This document shows, piece by piece, positions 27,427 to 40,560 of a stretch of DNA of 64,000 nt. Every line of letters begins with the position of its first letter. Within the stretch, counting starts at the first letter, position 1. This stretch comes from Vigna angularis. Lineage: Eukaryota > Streptophyta > Magnoliopsida > Fabales > Fabaceae. The stretch is from contig NC_068973.1 in NCBI RefSeq assembly GCF_016808095.1, forward strand, positions 4,894,501 to 4,958,500, given 5' to 3'. The notes below the pieces were generated by a model. The model had not been told where the DNA came from and made no database searches. It worked only from the letters and a program-made list of their open reading frames with translations. The position numbers and the translations under genes were made by a program.

Positions 27427-30220
27427 CACAAAAGATATTTTCGAAGAAAAAAACCCTTTAAGAAATATTAAACTTAGCATTAAGCTTGACAAAAAGAAAA
27501 TAGAAAAAGAAAAAAATTAAAGATTTTTTTTAAGATAATGTTGATAGAAGAAAATAAAAATGTTTATATATAAATATAAATGACATAAATATCTATAACT
27601 AAGTCAATAATATAATTAAGGTTAGAAAATTACATCGTCCTTAGTTTTTTCTTCTGTCTTTTTTTCTTTCAGAATCTTGCCACTCTCCGTTTCAAACAGT
27701 GTATGTATACTTATCTTGTTTTAGTCTTCAATGATTCAATGCAAAGTGATGCTTTTACTTCCGAATTCTCAAAATTAATATCAACAAAAGTCAGAACAGT
27801 ATTCCTTTTTTTATTTTATAATCACTTAATATTAATTATAATTAAATAAAATTTTATAAGTTCTTAGAATAACTAACAAATATTAGAGAATCTGACTCAA
27901 TCCAATGTTAAAACTCTCATTATTTTCCCATTCATTTATTTATTGGGTTAAATGCATAAAAAAACTGTAATCAATAACTAGAGTCTAATTCAATTCTTTC
28001 TAGTTAAACCCAAGTATTAAGATTTGATTATAACTTAATTGATTTCGATTTTATTTTTAGATTTGTCTAGCAATTTTGAGCTATAAAAAAAGCTAACCAG
28101 TTTTTTAGATTCTTTTTTACTTTCTTTTATAGGATCTGGTGATTTTGGATTTAGGCTTCTTATTTAGCTTTTCTTCTTCTTAACCTTTGCAAGTGATAGT
28201 CTTTTCTTTTCTTTCTATATGGTTGATTGATTAATTTCCTGATAAATTTATATCGAGTGAGACTAAAATGTAGTAAATAAAATATTTAGTTATATTTTTA
28301 TCTAATCAAACATCAGATTTCCCAAAAATGACTGAACATCAAATATATAACAATGACTTCCTTAAATATTATTTCTAATAATTATTTTAAATTAAAAAAT
28401 ATAATTTTTTACTTATTTTTTGGTTAAAATTTTCTTAATTTTCTTTTATTCCTTAATAAAATATTTAGATAACGAACATCCCATAACAAAAGGAATCAGT
28501 CATAATTGAACACTAAAGTTCATCGAATACATTATTATATTATAAAAACACTGTATACCCTATCCAAATCATTCACTTTTGCACAAAGAGTTTGATCAAT
28601 GCATTAGAAACAAACAAAATTGACAAAATCTAAATCTTCATAACTACCAAATCTATGCACTACCAATCTTTCTTTCTTTTTTATTTTAATCCTTCCACTA
28701 GTGGTGCTTATATTAATCTTCCCAATTTGAAAATTTTCATATTCTATCCTCAAATTGTAACTCACTATAAATATCAATTACTCACATTTTCAAACTAATA
28801 ATAATTTGTAGCATTATAACATACCGATTAAAAATATGTAATTAATATAAATTTATATATATATATATATATGTATTTTATTACTTTTGTATCTCATTTT
28901 CAATATAAATCACATTGTAGTGATTATTCTTAATTATATGTACAGTTAAAAATATAACTTACAAAATTAAAAAGATTACGAATTAGAAAAAAACTCAAAG
29001 TGAAAAAGTATTATTGTACACATATATGGTGTGTAATGGCATCTGCTTTTGTAAACCCTTATCCTCAATTATCTTTTAATCTCCACTGCTCTCGCACATG
29101 CATGAACCAAAATCACGAAATGAAATTGTGGAGTGGTTCCTGATTTTCTGCAAACCCAAAAAGTTGAAGAACCTTATTGTCTCGATCGAATCATCCCAGG
29201 TGTAATCAAAACTTTAATAATAGGATATTTTGTCTTTTAGAAATATATTTTAGTAAAAATCCCAGAATTTCTTTTTTAGAAAAAGTGCTGAGATATAGTT
29301 TTATAATTGGACAACATGATTTTCAAAATTTAATAGGGTGTAGCATATTTTTCTCAATATAGTCTCTTTTGCTTTTCAGTAAAAACATTGGGAGAAAGTC
29401 ATTTCCCGATCTTATATTTCACAAAAGAGTATGTTTTTTTATTTTCTTGTGTGACGATGATGTAGCGGATTATGTATTAGTTTTTTTAATATGTAGGATT
29501 TGAAAGTAGAGCATAAAGTGTATATTTGGACATGAAGTAGAATAGTAATTTAATTAAATTTGTTACTATTTTTTTGTGATGTATAATGTGTGTGGGTTAT
29601 ATTTGATAGTTTGACAAATACTATACTTTTCTTGCCCATAGATTTGAGAATTTTAATGCAAAAGCTAAAACTTATTTATATAAGTGATGAGATTACATGG
29701 TTACAAGGTGTTGTTGAATCTAAAATAGTCTCTGATATAAAAAATTGTGTGTGGTTTTATATATCATTTATAGTATGTATATAATATTATCACAAGTACA
29801 AGATCTTTGCATATTAGAGTATTTTTATCTTATAAAAACTAGAGATTATATGTTCTTGAAAGTTTCATCTACCACAAGTATAATATATTAGATCGAATAA
29901 ATAGATTCATAATTTATCTTAAATCGAATAAATAGATTCATAAATTTATTTAAACATGTGTTCTTATACGTATTAATCTAGTAGTTCATAAGATATTTTT
30001 ACCACCACTTCTAACCAACCTACATTTTATATATCTTAATCGAAGAAGTAAGTATTATATTATAATCATATCTTGGAGTTCGACGTGTTTCATGATAAAA
30101 AGAACTTGTCTTTTAAACTCAAACTTATCAAGGTTGATAATAAATTCAAAGATGGTTTAGTTAAAGTAGTTTAAGATATTTAATCAAGATATATTACTCG
30201 AAAACTTAAAAAGAACATGC
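27427..30220. other. AT-rich intergenic DNA, no gene seen
   Basis: No coding region, structural RNA or paired transposon end was recognised. Small repeats include a short (TA)n at about 28853-28872 and a tandem pair of the unit TCGAATAAATAGATTCATAA at about 29893 and 29924. Confidence 0.55.
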
Positions 30221-30223
30221 AAG

Positions 30224-30225
<2 letters not shown>

Positions 30226-30295
<70 letters not shown>
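30226..30295. repeat. (TA)n microsatellite
   Basis: Uninterrupted alternating AT tract of about 70 bases. Confidence 0.97.
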
Positions 30296-30301
<6 letters not shown>

Positions 30302-30739
30302 ATTTGTTATTTTTAAAAATAAATTATTTCACTCTTTATTCATCCATCATCTATTTAAAACACTATTCTCTAGTTTATCTGTAAAATGACAAAGAGTTTC
30401 TCTTTTCCAGCCTTCTTCATGCTACAAATAATAAATTTCTTTGTGAATGGAAAATATAATAAGTTTATGTAAAAAATAAAATGTGGAAAGCTAAATAAGA
30501 AATTTTGGAATGGTAGAAAATTGTGGTGATTTCAAGAACATGGGTTCAAACTCTTTTCTACCTTTTTGTTTTAAAAAAAATAAATTAAAATAGTGATAGT
30601 GGTGGATAAGCACTCCACGTTTGAAATCATTATTGAGGGATCATATATGTCAAGTGGTGATTAAAATATTAATATAATAAAATAATATTAAAATAATAAA
30701 TAATATTAAAAAATTGTTAAATAGTAAAATTTTTGGAGT

Positions 30740-31460
30740 TGGTACATCCCTGATCATAGAGCAGCCCTGGTCAAATCCGGTGACCATGGTGATATTTTAG
30801 TATTGTTAATTTATTTTGTGATATATTCATTTTGTATGATTTCTGTGATGATTGTATTTTATTATATTGGATTTGAATTTATGCATCTGAACATGATATG
30901 AGTATTATGGAGAGATTTTGTAATGGTATTGTGTATATGTTGATGTTGAGGGTCTTGTTGTTGGAGGTTATCCTGATACTCTAATAATCATCCAGTGTCA
31001 AGTAGAGAAGGATGAATTATGTGGTGAGAGGGGCAGGAGGTCCTGGTCTATGTGCCCGTTTTGGACATAGTGTTGAGGACTAACCTTGTGGATGATATGG
31101 AGTATTTTTGAAGTGTATTTGTAAGAAGAAGTAGAAGTCATCACAAGTGCATAACCTCCCGTGACCGCTCATCAACGTATCATCCGAATGACTGTCTTCA
31201 ACATATGAGGGTGTCTGACATAATTATTATATGATGTTTGTTGAGTGTATCAAAGTAATTATGCATGTTTTATAAATGATTTGTTGCATGTTAGCTCACA
31301 CTACTTGTTTGTGTATGTGTACGTGCGATGATCGTATAATTCGTTATACAGGAGCATATGAAGGAATGTCGCCTGATTCACTGCCAATGAAGAAAGAGAT
31401 AGAAGAAAAAATTAGAAGAATTCAAGTTATATTTATAAGTTTGTAGTTGAAATCTGAATT

Positions 31461-31522
<62 letters not shown>

Positions 31523-31560
31523 GAATTATAAAGTGTGGGAGGTTAGAGTTTGTTAGGGGT
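30740..31560 (+). mobile_element. Truncated LTR fragment of the same gypsy-like family
   Basis: It shares ordered words with the LTR at 2993-5616: TGTAGAGAAGG-like (here AAGTAGAGAAGGATG near 31000), GGGGCAGGAGGTCCTGGTC near 31038, GACTAACCTTGTGG near 31078, and GCGATGATCGTATAA near 31326. These correspond in the first LTR to GGCAGGAGGTCCTAG, GACTAACCTCGGG and GCAATGATCAT. The 5' half of the LTR is not recognisable and no primer-binding site follows. A (TA)n tract has expanded inside its right part. Confidence 0.6.
31464..31519. repeat. (TA)n microsatellite
   Basis: Uninterrupted alternating TA tract of about 56 bases, inside the truncated LTR fragment. Confidence 0.97.
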
Positions 31561-32654
31561 AAGTTTGTAAAATTTATTCTAGTCTTTCAAATTAATTTCA
31601 TAATTTTAACACAGATTCAACTTAATTATGATATTTTTCTCTGTTATTGTTTAAGCTTCTAATACCTACTTGAACTCTATTAGAAACAACAAACGAAAAT
31701 ATAAAAAAATAATAAAGTGTTAAACCTCTAAACATTTAAATAAAAAGGGCAATTAAAATATGAATTTAAGACTATGGAATTCTTTCTGTGACTTATTGAG
31801 ACCTTTTGTGACATTTCTGTTAACTTTCAAAAAGATTTTTTTTTTTCAAAAATTAAAGACAATACCTTTCAAACGTTTCAAGTCTTCACCTTTTAAATAT
31901 TCACTCTTTCAAGCCTTTACATTTGAAGCGTTCATTGAAAAACGGTCTTCAAGGGTCAGAAAAATATTTTTATTTATTTATTAGTAAAAAATTTAAAATA
32001 TTTGTTTTGTGTTTAGAAAATAATTAAAGAAATAAATATTTTTATCTTCAGAAAATTTGTTATATAAATTTATATTATTTTAATCAATAATAATAGAATC
32101 AAAGATCATTACTTATGTCTTATAAAATGTCCTAAGAATACTGACTAACATTCCCCCTTTATCTAAACATAAAAAATAATATTACGTAGTATAATGGATT
32201 AACTATCACTTTGTTATATTTTTCTAATAGTATATGTCTTTTATAATATCCCGAAAAAAAAAATTTTATAGAGAGTATTTTCGGCACACATTATTATCTT
32301 TAAGATTTTGGTATATTTAAGAGATTCAATGTCATTTTTCTTCATATGAACTTCAACCTTTTATCATTATAAATGCTTTTGAATTATTGTCTTGATAGTC
32401 AAAGTCTTTTCTAGTTCAATTATTTAGAAATGTTTTTGAGTTTTTGTTGTTTGAAAATCATTTCAAGTTCTTTTTAAGTGAATACCAATCACACTAAACA
32501 AACAAATTTTATAACATTTATTTTCAACATTCATTTTCTTTTATTTTTTTTATTATTCCTTAGAAGAAGTTCCTCACTTCTTCTTTATTATAATAACGAC
32601 AGAATCAAACCTTCAAACTGCATTAGTAAAGTGTAAAAATAAAAGGTGAAATAG

Positions 32655-32658
<4 letters not shown>

Positions 32659-32702
<44 letters not shown>
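32659..32702. repeat. (TA)n microsatellite
   Basis: Uninterrupted alternating TA tract of about 44 bases. Confidence 0.97.
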
Positions 32703-32706
<4 letters not shown>

Positions 32707-33705
32707 TTGTTTCCTCTAAAATTTCATAAATTCAATTTCATCCCTCCTCCAAAATAATTGGTGTTAATTATTCATTCTTTTAATTTAAAGATGAGCACTT
32801 TTGATTTACCAAATGTATCTTTAGCTACCATAATTTAAATAATTTTAACAAGAAATATAAATTTTAGAAAAAAAATGACAGAAAAGATATTAAATAAGTT
32901 TTTAGTGAGACAAAGATGGTTTGTCCCGAAACACAAAATCTTACTGGTAAAGAATAGAATCGAAGTGCATGATGTGAATTTGGTTGAAGGGTATTACCCG
33001 AAAAGGCAGTCTAACCTAATATGCCATTAGCTTTTTGCTTTGTGAAAAAGTTGGATTAAGTTTACTTTGATGCTTTTCCGGAATCACGATTGAGCAGTGA
33101 GTTTGGGAGAAAATAAGTCAAAAAGTGAGCAGTGAAAAATTGAAGGAAATTGGTTAAAAGCATTAGACGTTAAAGAATGGTGGGTGTCCAAAGACAAACA
33201 AACACTCACAATCAGAACTCCCAGATTCCTCTTCCTCAACTTCTATCTGCCTCTTCATTAACACCTTCTACATAATTATCAATAATAAATAATAATCTAC
33301 AATGCATGAATATGATACATTTATAAAATTTGCTTAATGGTCTAAAGTTAGAGATTATGAATTCAACTTTTGTTCAGACACTAAAATTATAAAATTGATT
33401 TAGTCTTTTTGAAAAGAGGATGATAAAAGTTATAAGATGAATTCCTTGTTATATTATAGAGTTTGATTTAATTTCACCTAATTTAATATTGTCAGATGTT
33501 ATTCTTCATTTTATTATATAAACAACTTTTTTTTTAAGTTTGAAATATACACTTAAATAAAAATACTTTCCTAGTGTAGATATGGACATAAACATACATA
33601 TTTGGTAATAATTCTTTATATTATTAGACTCATGTTTCATCGTACTGTGTCCTCATAAATCAACATTCTTCTCACTAACAAATACTAATATAAATTGTGG
33701 TGTTA

Positions 33706-33712
<7 letters not shown>

Positions 33713-33775
<63 letters not shown>
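33713..33775. repeat. (TA)n microsatellite
   Basis: Uninterrupted alternating TA tract of about 63 bases. Confidence 0.97.
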
Positions 33776-33777
<2 letters not shown>

Positions 33778-34264
33778 TAATTTCAAACTTTGAATGATTA
33801 AACAACCATCATAATCTAGCAATTTTACATCATCAATTCCAATTTTGTGACACAGATACAACATGGATTAAAATATAAGAGAATTGTTGGAATGGAAACT
33901 AAATCATAAGATTTATAACTATAAAGACTAAAACAAATTTTGTTGACAAATATATAAGGATTAAAAAACTATTACTCATATAGACAAACTAAAATACAAA
34001 GTTTCTATGCACGAGACTGCAAAAGAATTGTGCAAAAACATGGAATAAATAGTTAATTAAATCTAGATTTAATATTGGTCTCTAGTTTTGGAGCTTTTGT
34101 TCAAAGTCGTCCTACATTTTAAAAAAGTTCAGTTAGGTCCCGTATTTCGTTAAAAAATGTTTAAAATGGTCTTTTTGGCCTACGACGTTAAAAACATAAC
34201 GGTGGAGTTGCCTCTGTGGCCAAAACTGAATGATGTGTAAAGTTTTTGCAATACGTGGCACATA

Positions 34265-35067
34265 CACTAGTAAAAAAAGAGGTTTTTAACTCGCACGTTA
34301 CGCTTTGGTTTCAAAAAAATCGAAACATATTAAAACACGGTGGCAATTTTGTAATTTTTGCGAAACTATATGTCTCGGTTCAATTGGAATCGATGCCTAA
34401 AGGGTATACTGTCTCGGTTCTCTGACCAACCGAGGCAAAATAGCTTGCAGATTTGCCGTTGCTACCTCCACCACTGGTCGTCGTCGCTGCCTTCACAATT
34501 GGTCGTCGCCACTGCCTCCACCCTGTCGCTACCTCCATCATTGGCCGCCATGATAAAATTTTTTAACCTATTGTTCCAAGTTGTTGCCTCTACTTTTCTC
34601 GCGCAAACTACGTTGTTTCTTGTCGCCAGTGACCGTTCGTCGACGCCACCAGCTATTCGTCACCGTCTTTGGCCGTTTGTCGCCACCTTTGGTCGTTTGT
34701 CGCCACCTTTGGTCGTTCGTCGTCGCCTTCGGCCGTTCATCGCCGTCTTTGGCCGTTCGTCGTCGTCTTTGGCCTTTCATCGCCGCCTTTGATCGTTCGT
34801 CACGCTATTTTGTCGTCGCCTCTGCTGTTGCAAATAAAAAAGAAAGAAAAATGATTTTGAAAGGCAAAAGTCTGAATTTTCTGAAAAAAAATACATCTAC
34901 CGCCTCGGTTCGAAACCAACTGAGGCAAAAGACCCTCACATACTGCCTCGGTTCAGAATCGAGGCAAAAAGGCTACCACTTTTTACCTCGCATGTATATA
35001 CCTCGGTTCAGGAACCGCTGCGTATAAATGAAAATAACTGGTGTCGTTTCCCTGAACTTCACTAGTG
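34265..35067. mobile_element. Non-autonomous CACTA (En/Spm-type) element with ATA target duplication
   Basis: The element begins CACTAGTAAAAAAAG and ends CTTCACTAGTG, so both tips read CACTAGT inward, and it is flanked on each side by ATA (34262-34264 and 35068-35070), the 3-bp duplication expected for CACTA transposons. Near both ends the word CTCGGTTC recurs (34374, 34413, 34904, 34946, 35002), and several copies are paired with inverted GAACCGAG-like or GAGGCAAAA words, the subterminal repeat arrangement typical of the superfamily. The middle is a 20-bp minisatellite. There is no transposase. The overlapping open frames in this stretch are a by-product of the tandem repeat and are not called as genes. 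Confidence 0.9.
34658..34803. repeat. 20-bp minisatellite inside the CACTA element
   Basis: The unit CGCCACCTTTGGTCGTTTGT and close variants repeat at 20-base spacing (for example CGCCACCTTT at 34681 and 34701, CGCCGTCTTT at 34741, CGCCGCCTTT at 34781). Because 20 is not a multiple of three, all three frames can stay open and read Arg/Ser/Leu-rich peptides that are not real proteins. Confidence 0.9.
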
Positions 35068-36070
35068 ATATGATATATTTGAATGTATAACTTAAAAAAA
35101 TATATAATGATCTCAGCTATATTTAACGAAATGGGTTAAATCAAATTACCCTGTCTAAGAATCCTATCGCGAATTCTGGGTTTAACAATCTGGTGAAACT
35201 GGTCTTGTAATCACTGTGGCGTAGTGATTCCTTGAAGGTGGAATTTGAAGAGCGTACGTACGTGAGGTAAGTGTTGCTAACCCTAGCCTACTTACTTGAT
35301 GTTCTTGTTGTTGGATTTGGGGGTTAGGGTTTGAGGTGGAAATAGAGGGTGGAGTGGAGGTAGAAAGTAATGGTGCAGAGGAAGTGGATGGTGGACAAAG
35401 ATGGTGGACTAGAGGTGAAAACTAATGGTGGAGAGGAGGTGGATGGTGGAGTGGAAGTGGAAACTAATGGTGGAAACTAAGCCAGATATCTTTCATGTGT
35501 TTTTCGTTAATATTCATTTGGGACCAAAGTACACAGTTTTAAATTGAAAAGGGGACCACATTGCACATTTTTTTACCAAAGGGGAAACTAAATTTAACAT
35601 TACATATAAACACATGAATGTAAAGATTGAGCTTCACCTTCACATTACATGAACACCTACACCTGAACGTAAATTGCAAATTGGCAATTAGGGTTTCTGA
35701 TTTTGCACATGATTTTGTGAATTATGAATTGAGATTCTGATTTTGAAAATTGCAATTGGGACTTCTGATTTTACAATGATTTTGTACAAATCCTAACCCT
35801 TTTCTTTTACCTAATAACTTCATTTTTTTAACATTTTCATGTACCTTGCCAACTCAATTCATCTCACCTTGCCACACAATAAAAAACTGTACACATCATT
35901 CAGTTTTCACCACGAAGATAATTGCACCGTTATGTTTTTAACACCGTAAGCTAAAAGAATCATTTCGAACCGTTTTTAACAAAATATGGGACGTTATTGA
36001 ATTTTTTTAAAAGATAGGACGACTTTGAAAAAAAAGCTTAAAATTAAGAACCAAATGATATATTAAACCT

Positions 36071-37147
36071 TAAAACTAATATTTGAAATTTATTGGAATG
36101 ATCTACTGAATCGAGTCTTGAAAATTATTTATTTTTTAAGAATTAATTAAACTAACTTAACTAGTGTTAACTAGCCAATTTAATAACCGTGACTATGAAA
36201 TTTTATTGATTTACATATCCAATGCAAGGAATTGGTAAATTGATTGGAATTAGCCATCCAGTTATTATTATATATTTAAGTATTTACTTTCACCATGATA
36301 ATTTTTAAGATTTAGTTTACTTTTCTGAATGGATATGACTTCTCATATTTTCTATTAAAAATTTTATAGGCATTTTCGATGCGGTTATTTAAATTTACTT
36401 AACCTAATTTTAATTTATTTTTAAATTTTAATATACTGTTTCAAATTAAAGATATTAGTACATTTAGAGTAAATACGAATTTGTATTAAATTTAAATGAT
36501 GTTTGTTGCATGTAAGTAAAACTTAAGTTATAGATGTTATATATCTCATTTAATTGACCACACATCTTGTTCAAAAAAGGAGTTTGAATTTGAAGTTATG
36601 AAAGAAAGTTTGAAAAAAAATATTTTAATTTTCTTTCCTCTAAAAGTCCCTTGTCTCAAATTTGTGAAATCATATATAGGTAATTTATGATGAATATTAG
36701 GAGAAAATAAATTTGTGCTAGTAACCTTAATTGCATTAATTAAAATCGAAATTAGTAATATTAAAAAATTGAGTGAAAATAAGTTAAAAGAATGGAAAAA
36801 GAAATTCTAAATTTGCATTTAATTAAGTTAATATTTATATCAAACAATCCTAATCTTTATAATCCTTCGGTGTTATTATCAACGATTATAGATCATCAGT
36901 AATTATCACATGTTGGTCAATAAATCTGTTGATAAAATATTACGGATAGACAAAAGCCATCCATATTAATCATTAGGTAATTAGCGCTCTGTTAAGTGAA
37001 GCATATATAAAGATGATGCAGAACATTAAATATACATTTACTGCTAAAGGAAAAGTTTCTGTCTTTTTGGAAATTTCAAGCAAAATAAGTAAAGAAGAAT
37101 ACTCCAGGATCTGCATCACACTACAATTAGTAGTTTTTTAGAACAAC

Positions 37148-37202
<55 letters not shown>

Positions 37203-39855
37203 TCTCCTTCAAGATTTAGACAACAGAAGCTAACTACAAATTTCAACCATGAACTCTGATTTTTTTTTTTATAGAAAACATAACACACAACAACATGATA
37301 TTTACGAAAAAAACTTTTATAAAACAAAACTAAACCCATGTTTTAGTTTCTACAAAACCACAACTTCAAATCACGAATTTATCTTAAAACGTTGAAAATC
37401 ACACATAGATTAAAGATAGATTTATAGTAAATAAGTAAGTATAAATTTCAAATATATTTTATAAATTTAAATTAAATTTAAAGTCTGCATCTAATATTTA
37501 GAATGTTCAAAATTTATCATAATAAAATTTTATTGTTTATTGAATATACGATGACATGTAGTATTAAATTATTATCGAATTAATAATTAATATTTAATTT
37601 TACGATTAAGACGTATATATCTTACAAACCGATTGATTTTGTAATATTGAATATATTATTTGAAAACTCATAAAAAGTTCCTATCTTTCGAACTTGAAGA
37701 TAATAAGTAAGAAAATGTTAATTGGAAAGTGAGATGAGCCTTTGAGGAATAAAAATTGGCCTGCACTTTCAACGAGTGGACACGAACAGCTAGATTCATG
37801 GAAACTATTCTTACATCAATTTTATAAGTATAGTTTTTGGATGATAGAATATTGGAGGAACAAATGCTTATGCATGGACACTGTTTGTTGTAATGACAAT
37901 TTTCAACTTTCACGTGAGATGTTGAGTTTGCACTTACATTGTGAACAGTAGCAGACACGTTGAGGAATAGCAGAGAGAGATCATGCACTGCATTTGTCAG
38001 AGAACAAAATGAACTGTCACTCAAAAACCAATATTTTTTTCTTATTCTGTAAAAGTATCAAAGAAAAACATTGCTTTTAGTAGTCAATGATTTGTGCCAC
38101 AAAAGCTATGTATATAATTTTTATATAATAACTAGAAACTTTAAGGATATTTTTTAACCATAACTAAAATTTAGAGTTAATTACATATTTCATCATTTAA
38201 TTGTTGTTATTATTATTTTATCGTACAAGTTAATTTTCACATATTTTATTATTAGTTATTTTAAATTGACTAGAGAAATGCATAAAAATTGAAAACTTAC
38301 CAGAAACATGTATCAAATAAACTACTGTGGTAAGATTCGTAAAATAATGGCAGCTGATTAAATAATAAGATGTATAATTAAATTTAAAAATGTAAAAAAA
38401 AAAACAATTTTTTAGTATATAATGATAACAATTTGTATCTCAAAAAAGAGAAATAAGAGTGGTTGTATATCTTTATTATTAGTAAATAACATTTTTTAAT
38501 GGAAACAAATGAATTTAAATAGAAAATGTAATTTTAAAATTAAGAAAAATTTAAACAAATGAATGTAAAACACATTTTTTATATTCATTTATTTGATTTG
38601 ATGTTTCAAATTTTAATATTAAATTATAATATATTTACTATGATTTCAATAAGTTTTTACTATCCAATTTATTGAGAAAATACCGAATTTGATTTGTAAA
38701 GGATTGAGACTGGTTGATAAATCTTTCTAGGTAATATACTTCTTTTAAAAAGGTCTTTAATTTTTTTTTTTGTATATATGTTTTGCATCTAAGTTTTGTT
38801 TTTATAACGATGACATCAACATTCAAATGTTAATATATGACATATTTCTCATTCCTTAAAGAAGCAAATAAGTACAAAAAAATCCAAGAAACATAAATTA
38901 ATCGTACAAACAACAATTTTGATTTATCTTTTAATTACTTTTATTCATGTCAATAATTTTTTTACATTTATCCTTTAAGTTTTTGGTTAATTATATGTAT
39001 TTTTATAATTTTTATTTTATTTTATTTTGAACATGATATAAAATGGAATTGGAAAAGATATATCACACATACTTATTATTTGTTCAGATAATTCAAAATG
39101 AGAGCGAGTTTATGGACTTGTTACTAAATGTAATATAATAACAATTCATTATATTTTCTAAAAAAGTTATAAATATTTAAAAATTAAAAAATCAAAATTA
39201 AAAAAAGAAAAGAAAATTATGGTTCAAAATTACAAATAGTTAAATATTAAATAATTTAATGGCGGAAAAGAAATGTAATGATCCATATTAAGAATTTTAT
39301 AAAATATAGAAACTAAAATTATAATTAACCTAAAAGAATTTAAATTAATGCATGATATATATTATAATATTCCATTTAATACAATACTAAGATATTTTGT
39401 AATGAATATTAAAAAAACAAATAATTCAATGTATATTGCATATTAAGACAATCATTCAAAAGATAAAGTATATTAATATCATATATATATATATTTTCAA
39501 TCTACGGTATGATCATTTCTAAAACTATACATAATATAATATGATCTAATATCATCTCAATACAACAGAGTTGGCTCCTCATCCTTAAGTCTTATATATT
39601 TATTTATCACACCAATAAAGTGATCATTACAAAATAAATAAAACAACATAGAAACCAAAAAACACACAACAGGATCAGCTAGTTGGAAAAAAAGATAACA
39701 TACATTTATAATACAATGAATTATTCAATTATCACAAAAAAAACATACATATAACTAAACTATTTTTAAACTCAATTTATTTGGATACATGTCCTTGAGT
39801 AAAACTAGTGAATTTATGTACTTTTGGTGATAAAAATACTTGTTATAGTTATAAG
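36071..39855. other. AT-rich intergenic DNA, no confident gene
   Basis: No family was recognised. A 118-codon frame on the minus strand (37668-38024) is the longest here, but it has no domain, no splice partners and no transcript-like context; I treat it as chance. The rest is AT-rich, apart from the microsatellite at 37150-37201. Confidence 0.5.
37150..37201. repeat. (TA)n microsatellite
   Basis: Uninterrupted alternating TA tract of about 52 bases. Confidence 0.97.
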
Positions 39856-40330
39856 TGTTGGATCTATCGAGGAAGAGGTTCATCGGGGAGACACAAACAC
39901 CAATGAGATATGAGTCCAACCATATAAGAGATTGACACCATTCTCTACCAAAAACCTTAAGGTAATAAGTTAATGGGTCTTTCATATTTATATAATGTTC
40001 TACTTTCTCATTTCTATCCAACGTGGGACTTCGACTCACACTTGGATTTCTAACAATCTCTTCCTCAAGGGTGAGTCTACATGGACCATTATACTTGTCT
40101 GAGCCGGTCACCATCAACTTTGATACCACTATTGGGTCTATGGAGGAAGAGGTTCACTGGGGAGACACAAACACCAATGAGATATGAGCCCAACCATGTA
40201 AGGGATTGACACCACTCTCTACCCAAAACCTTAAAGGCAATGGGTTAATGAGTCTTTCATCGTTATATAGTGCTCTACTTTCTCATTTCTATCAAATGTG
40301 GGACTTGGACTAATACTTGGATTCCTAACA
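39856..40330 (-). mobile_element. Complete TRIM (terminal-repeat retrotransposon in miniature), 475 bp
   Basis: Two direct repeats of 200 and 198 bp (39856-40055 and 40133-40330) bracket a 77-bp interior. Read on the minus strand each LTR begins TGTTAG and ends in CA. Just inside the minus-strand 5' LTR is TGGTATCAAAGT (40117-40128), a Met-tRNA primer-binding site, and just before the 3' LTR is the purine run GAGGAAGAGA, a polypurine tract. ATAAG flanks both sides (39851-39855 and 40331-40335), a perfect 5-bp target duplication. There is no coding capacity, as expected for TRIMs. The LTRs differ at roughly one base in seven or eight by eye, so the insertion is not recent. The 124-codon minus frame across it is an artefact. 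Confidence 0.93.
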
Positions 40331-40560
40331 ATAAGAACATTAGGGTCGTCCTTGTGACAAGACCTCCTGTCACTCTCATCCCCTAATCATTCTCTCTACA
40401 TGAGTATGAATAATTATTAGAGTTTAGAATGACTACACAAAATGGAACCGTCTTTACCTCAAGGCACAACCTAGTGAATCACACATCAAATAAGATTTTC
40501 TCCATAAATTTCCTCACATTATCACAAATTTTAACTATCTTAACCAATTACAAATTACTT
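40331..40560 (-). mobile_element. Fragment of the gypsy-like LTR family, minus strand
   Basis: On the minus strand this reads GTAGAGAGAATGATTAGG, GAGTGACAGGAGGTCTTG and similar words, matching the conserved middle of the LTRs at 2993-5616, 9035-10850 and 30740-31560 (GGCAGGAGGTCCTAG block). The TRIM sits immediately at its left edge, so it may have inserted into this LTR, although the continuation on the far side of the TRIM was not recognised. Confidence 0.5.

Larger units (their letters stand above)
31561..34063. other. Intergenic DNA with microsatellites, no gene seen
   Basis: No protein family was recognised. 32930-33270 is less AT-rich and leader-like (CCTCTTCCTCAACTTCTATC near 33228), but no coding exon follows it, so it may be a repeat edge or a relict promoter. 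Confidence 0.5.
34064..36070. mobile_element. Long-TIR DNA transposon, non-autonomous, host of a nested CACTA element
   Basis: Sequence at about 34066-34260 matches the reverse complement of about 35870-36068 along nearly 190 bp. Shared blocks in order include TTTAATAT at the tips, CAAAGTCGTCCTA, TTAAAAACATAACGGTG and AAAACTGAATGATGTGTA. Such long inverted repeats suggest a Mutator-like element, but a clean target duplication was not seen, so the superfamily is not settled. After removing the nested 803-bp CACTA insertion it would be about 1.2 kb. The interior has no transposase; 35270-35480 is a G-rich run built on GGTGGA and AGAGGTGGA words, which gives chance open frames. Confidence 0.65.

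Noticed and set aside
30538..30562. tRNA-like GGGTTCAAACTC word (B-box)
   Set aside because: No matching acceptor stem, D arm or anticodon arm could be built around it.
34358..35027. Overlapping 60-148-codon frames on both strands, Arg/Ser/Leu-rich
   Set aside because: They arise from a 20-bp minisatellite inside a CACTA element, which stays open in several frames; there is no domain and no transcript-like context.
37668..38024. 118-codon minus-strand frame
   Set aside because: No recognisable domain, no splice partners, unremarkable flanks; a frame of this size is compatible with chance here.
39755..40129. 124-codon minus-strand frame as a protein-coding gene
   Set aside because: It runs across one LTR, the interior and the primer-binding site of the TRIM element, so the frame is a by-product of the retroelement.
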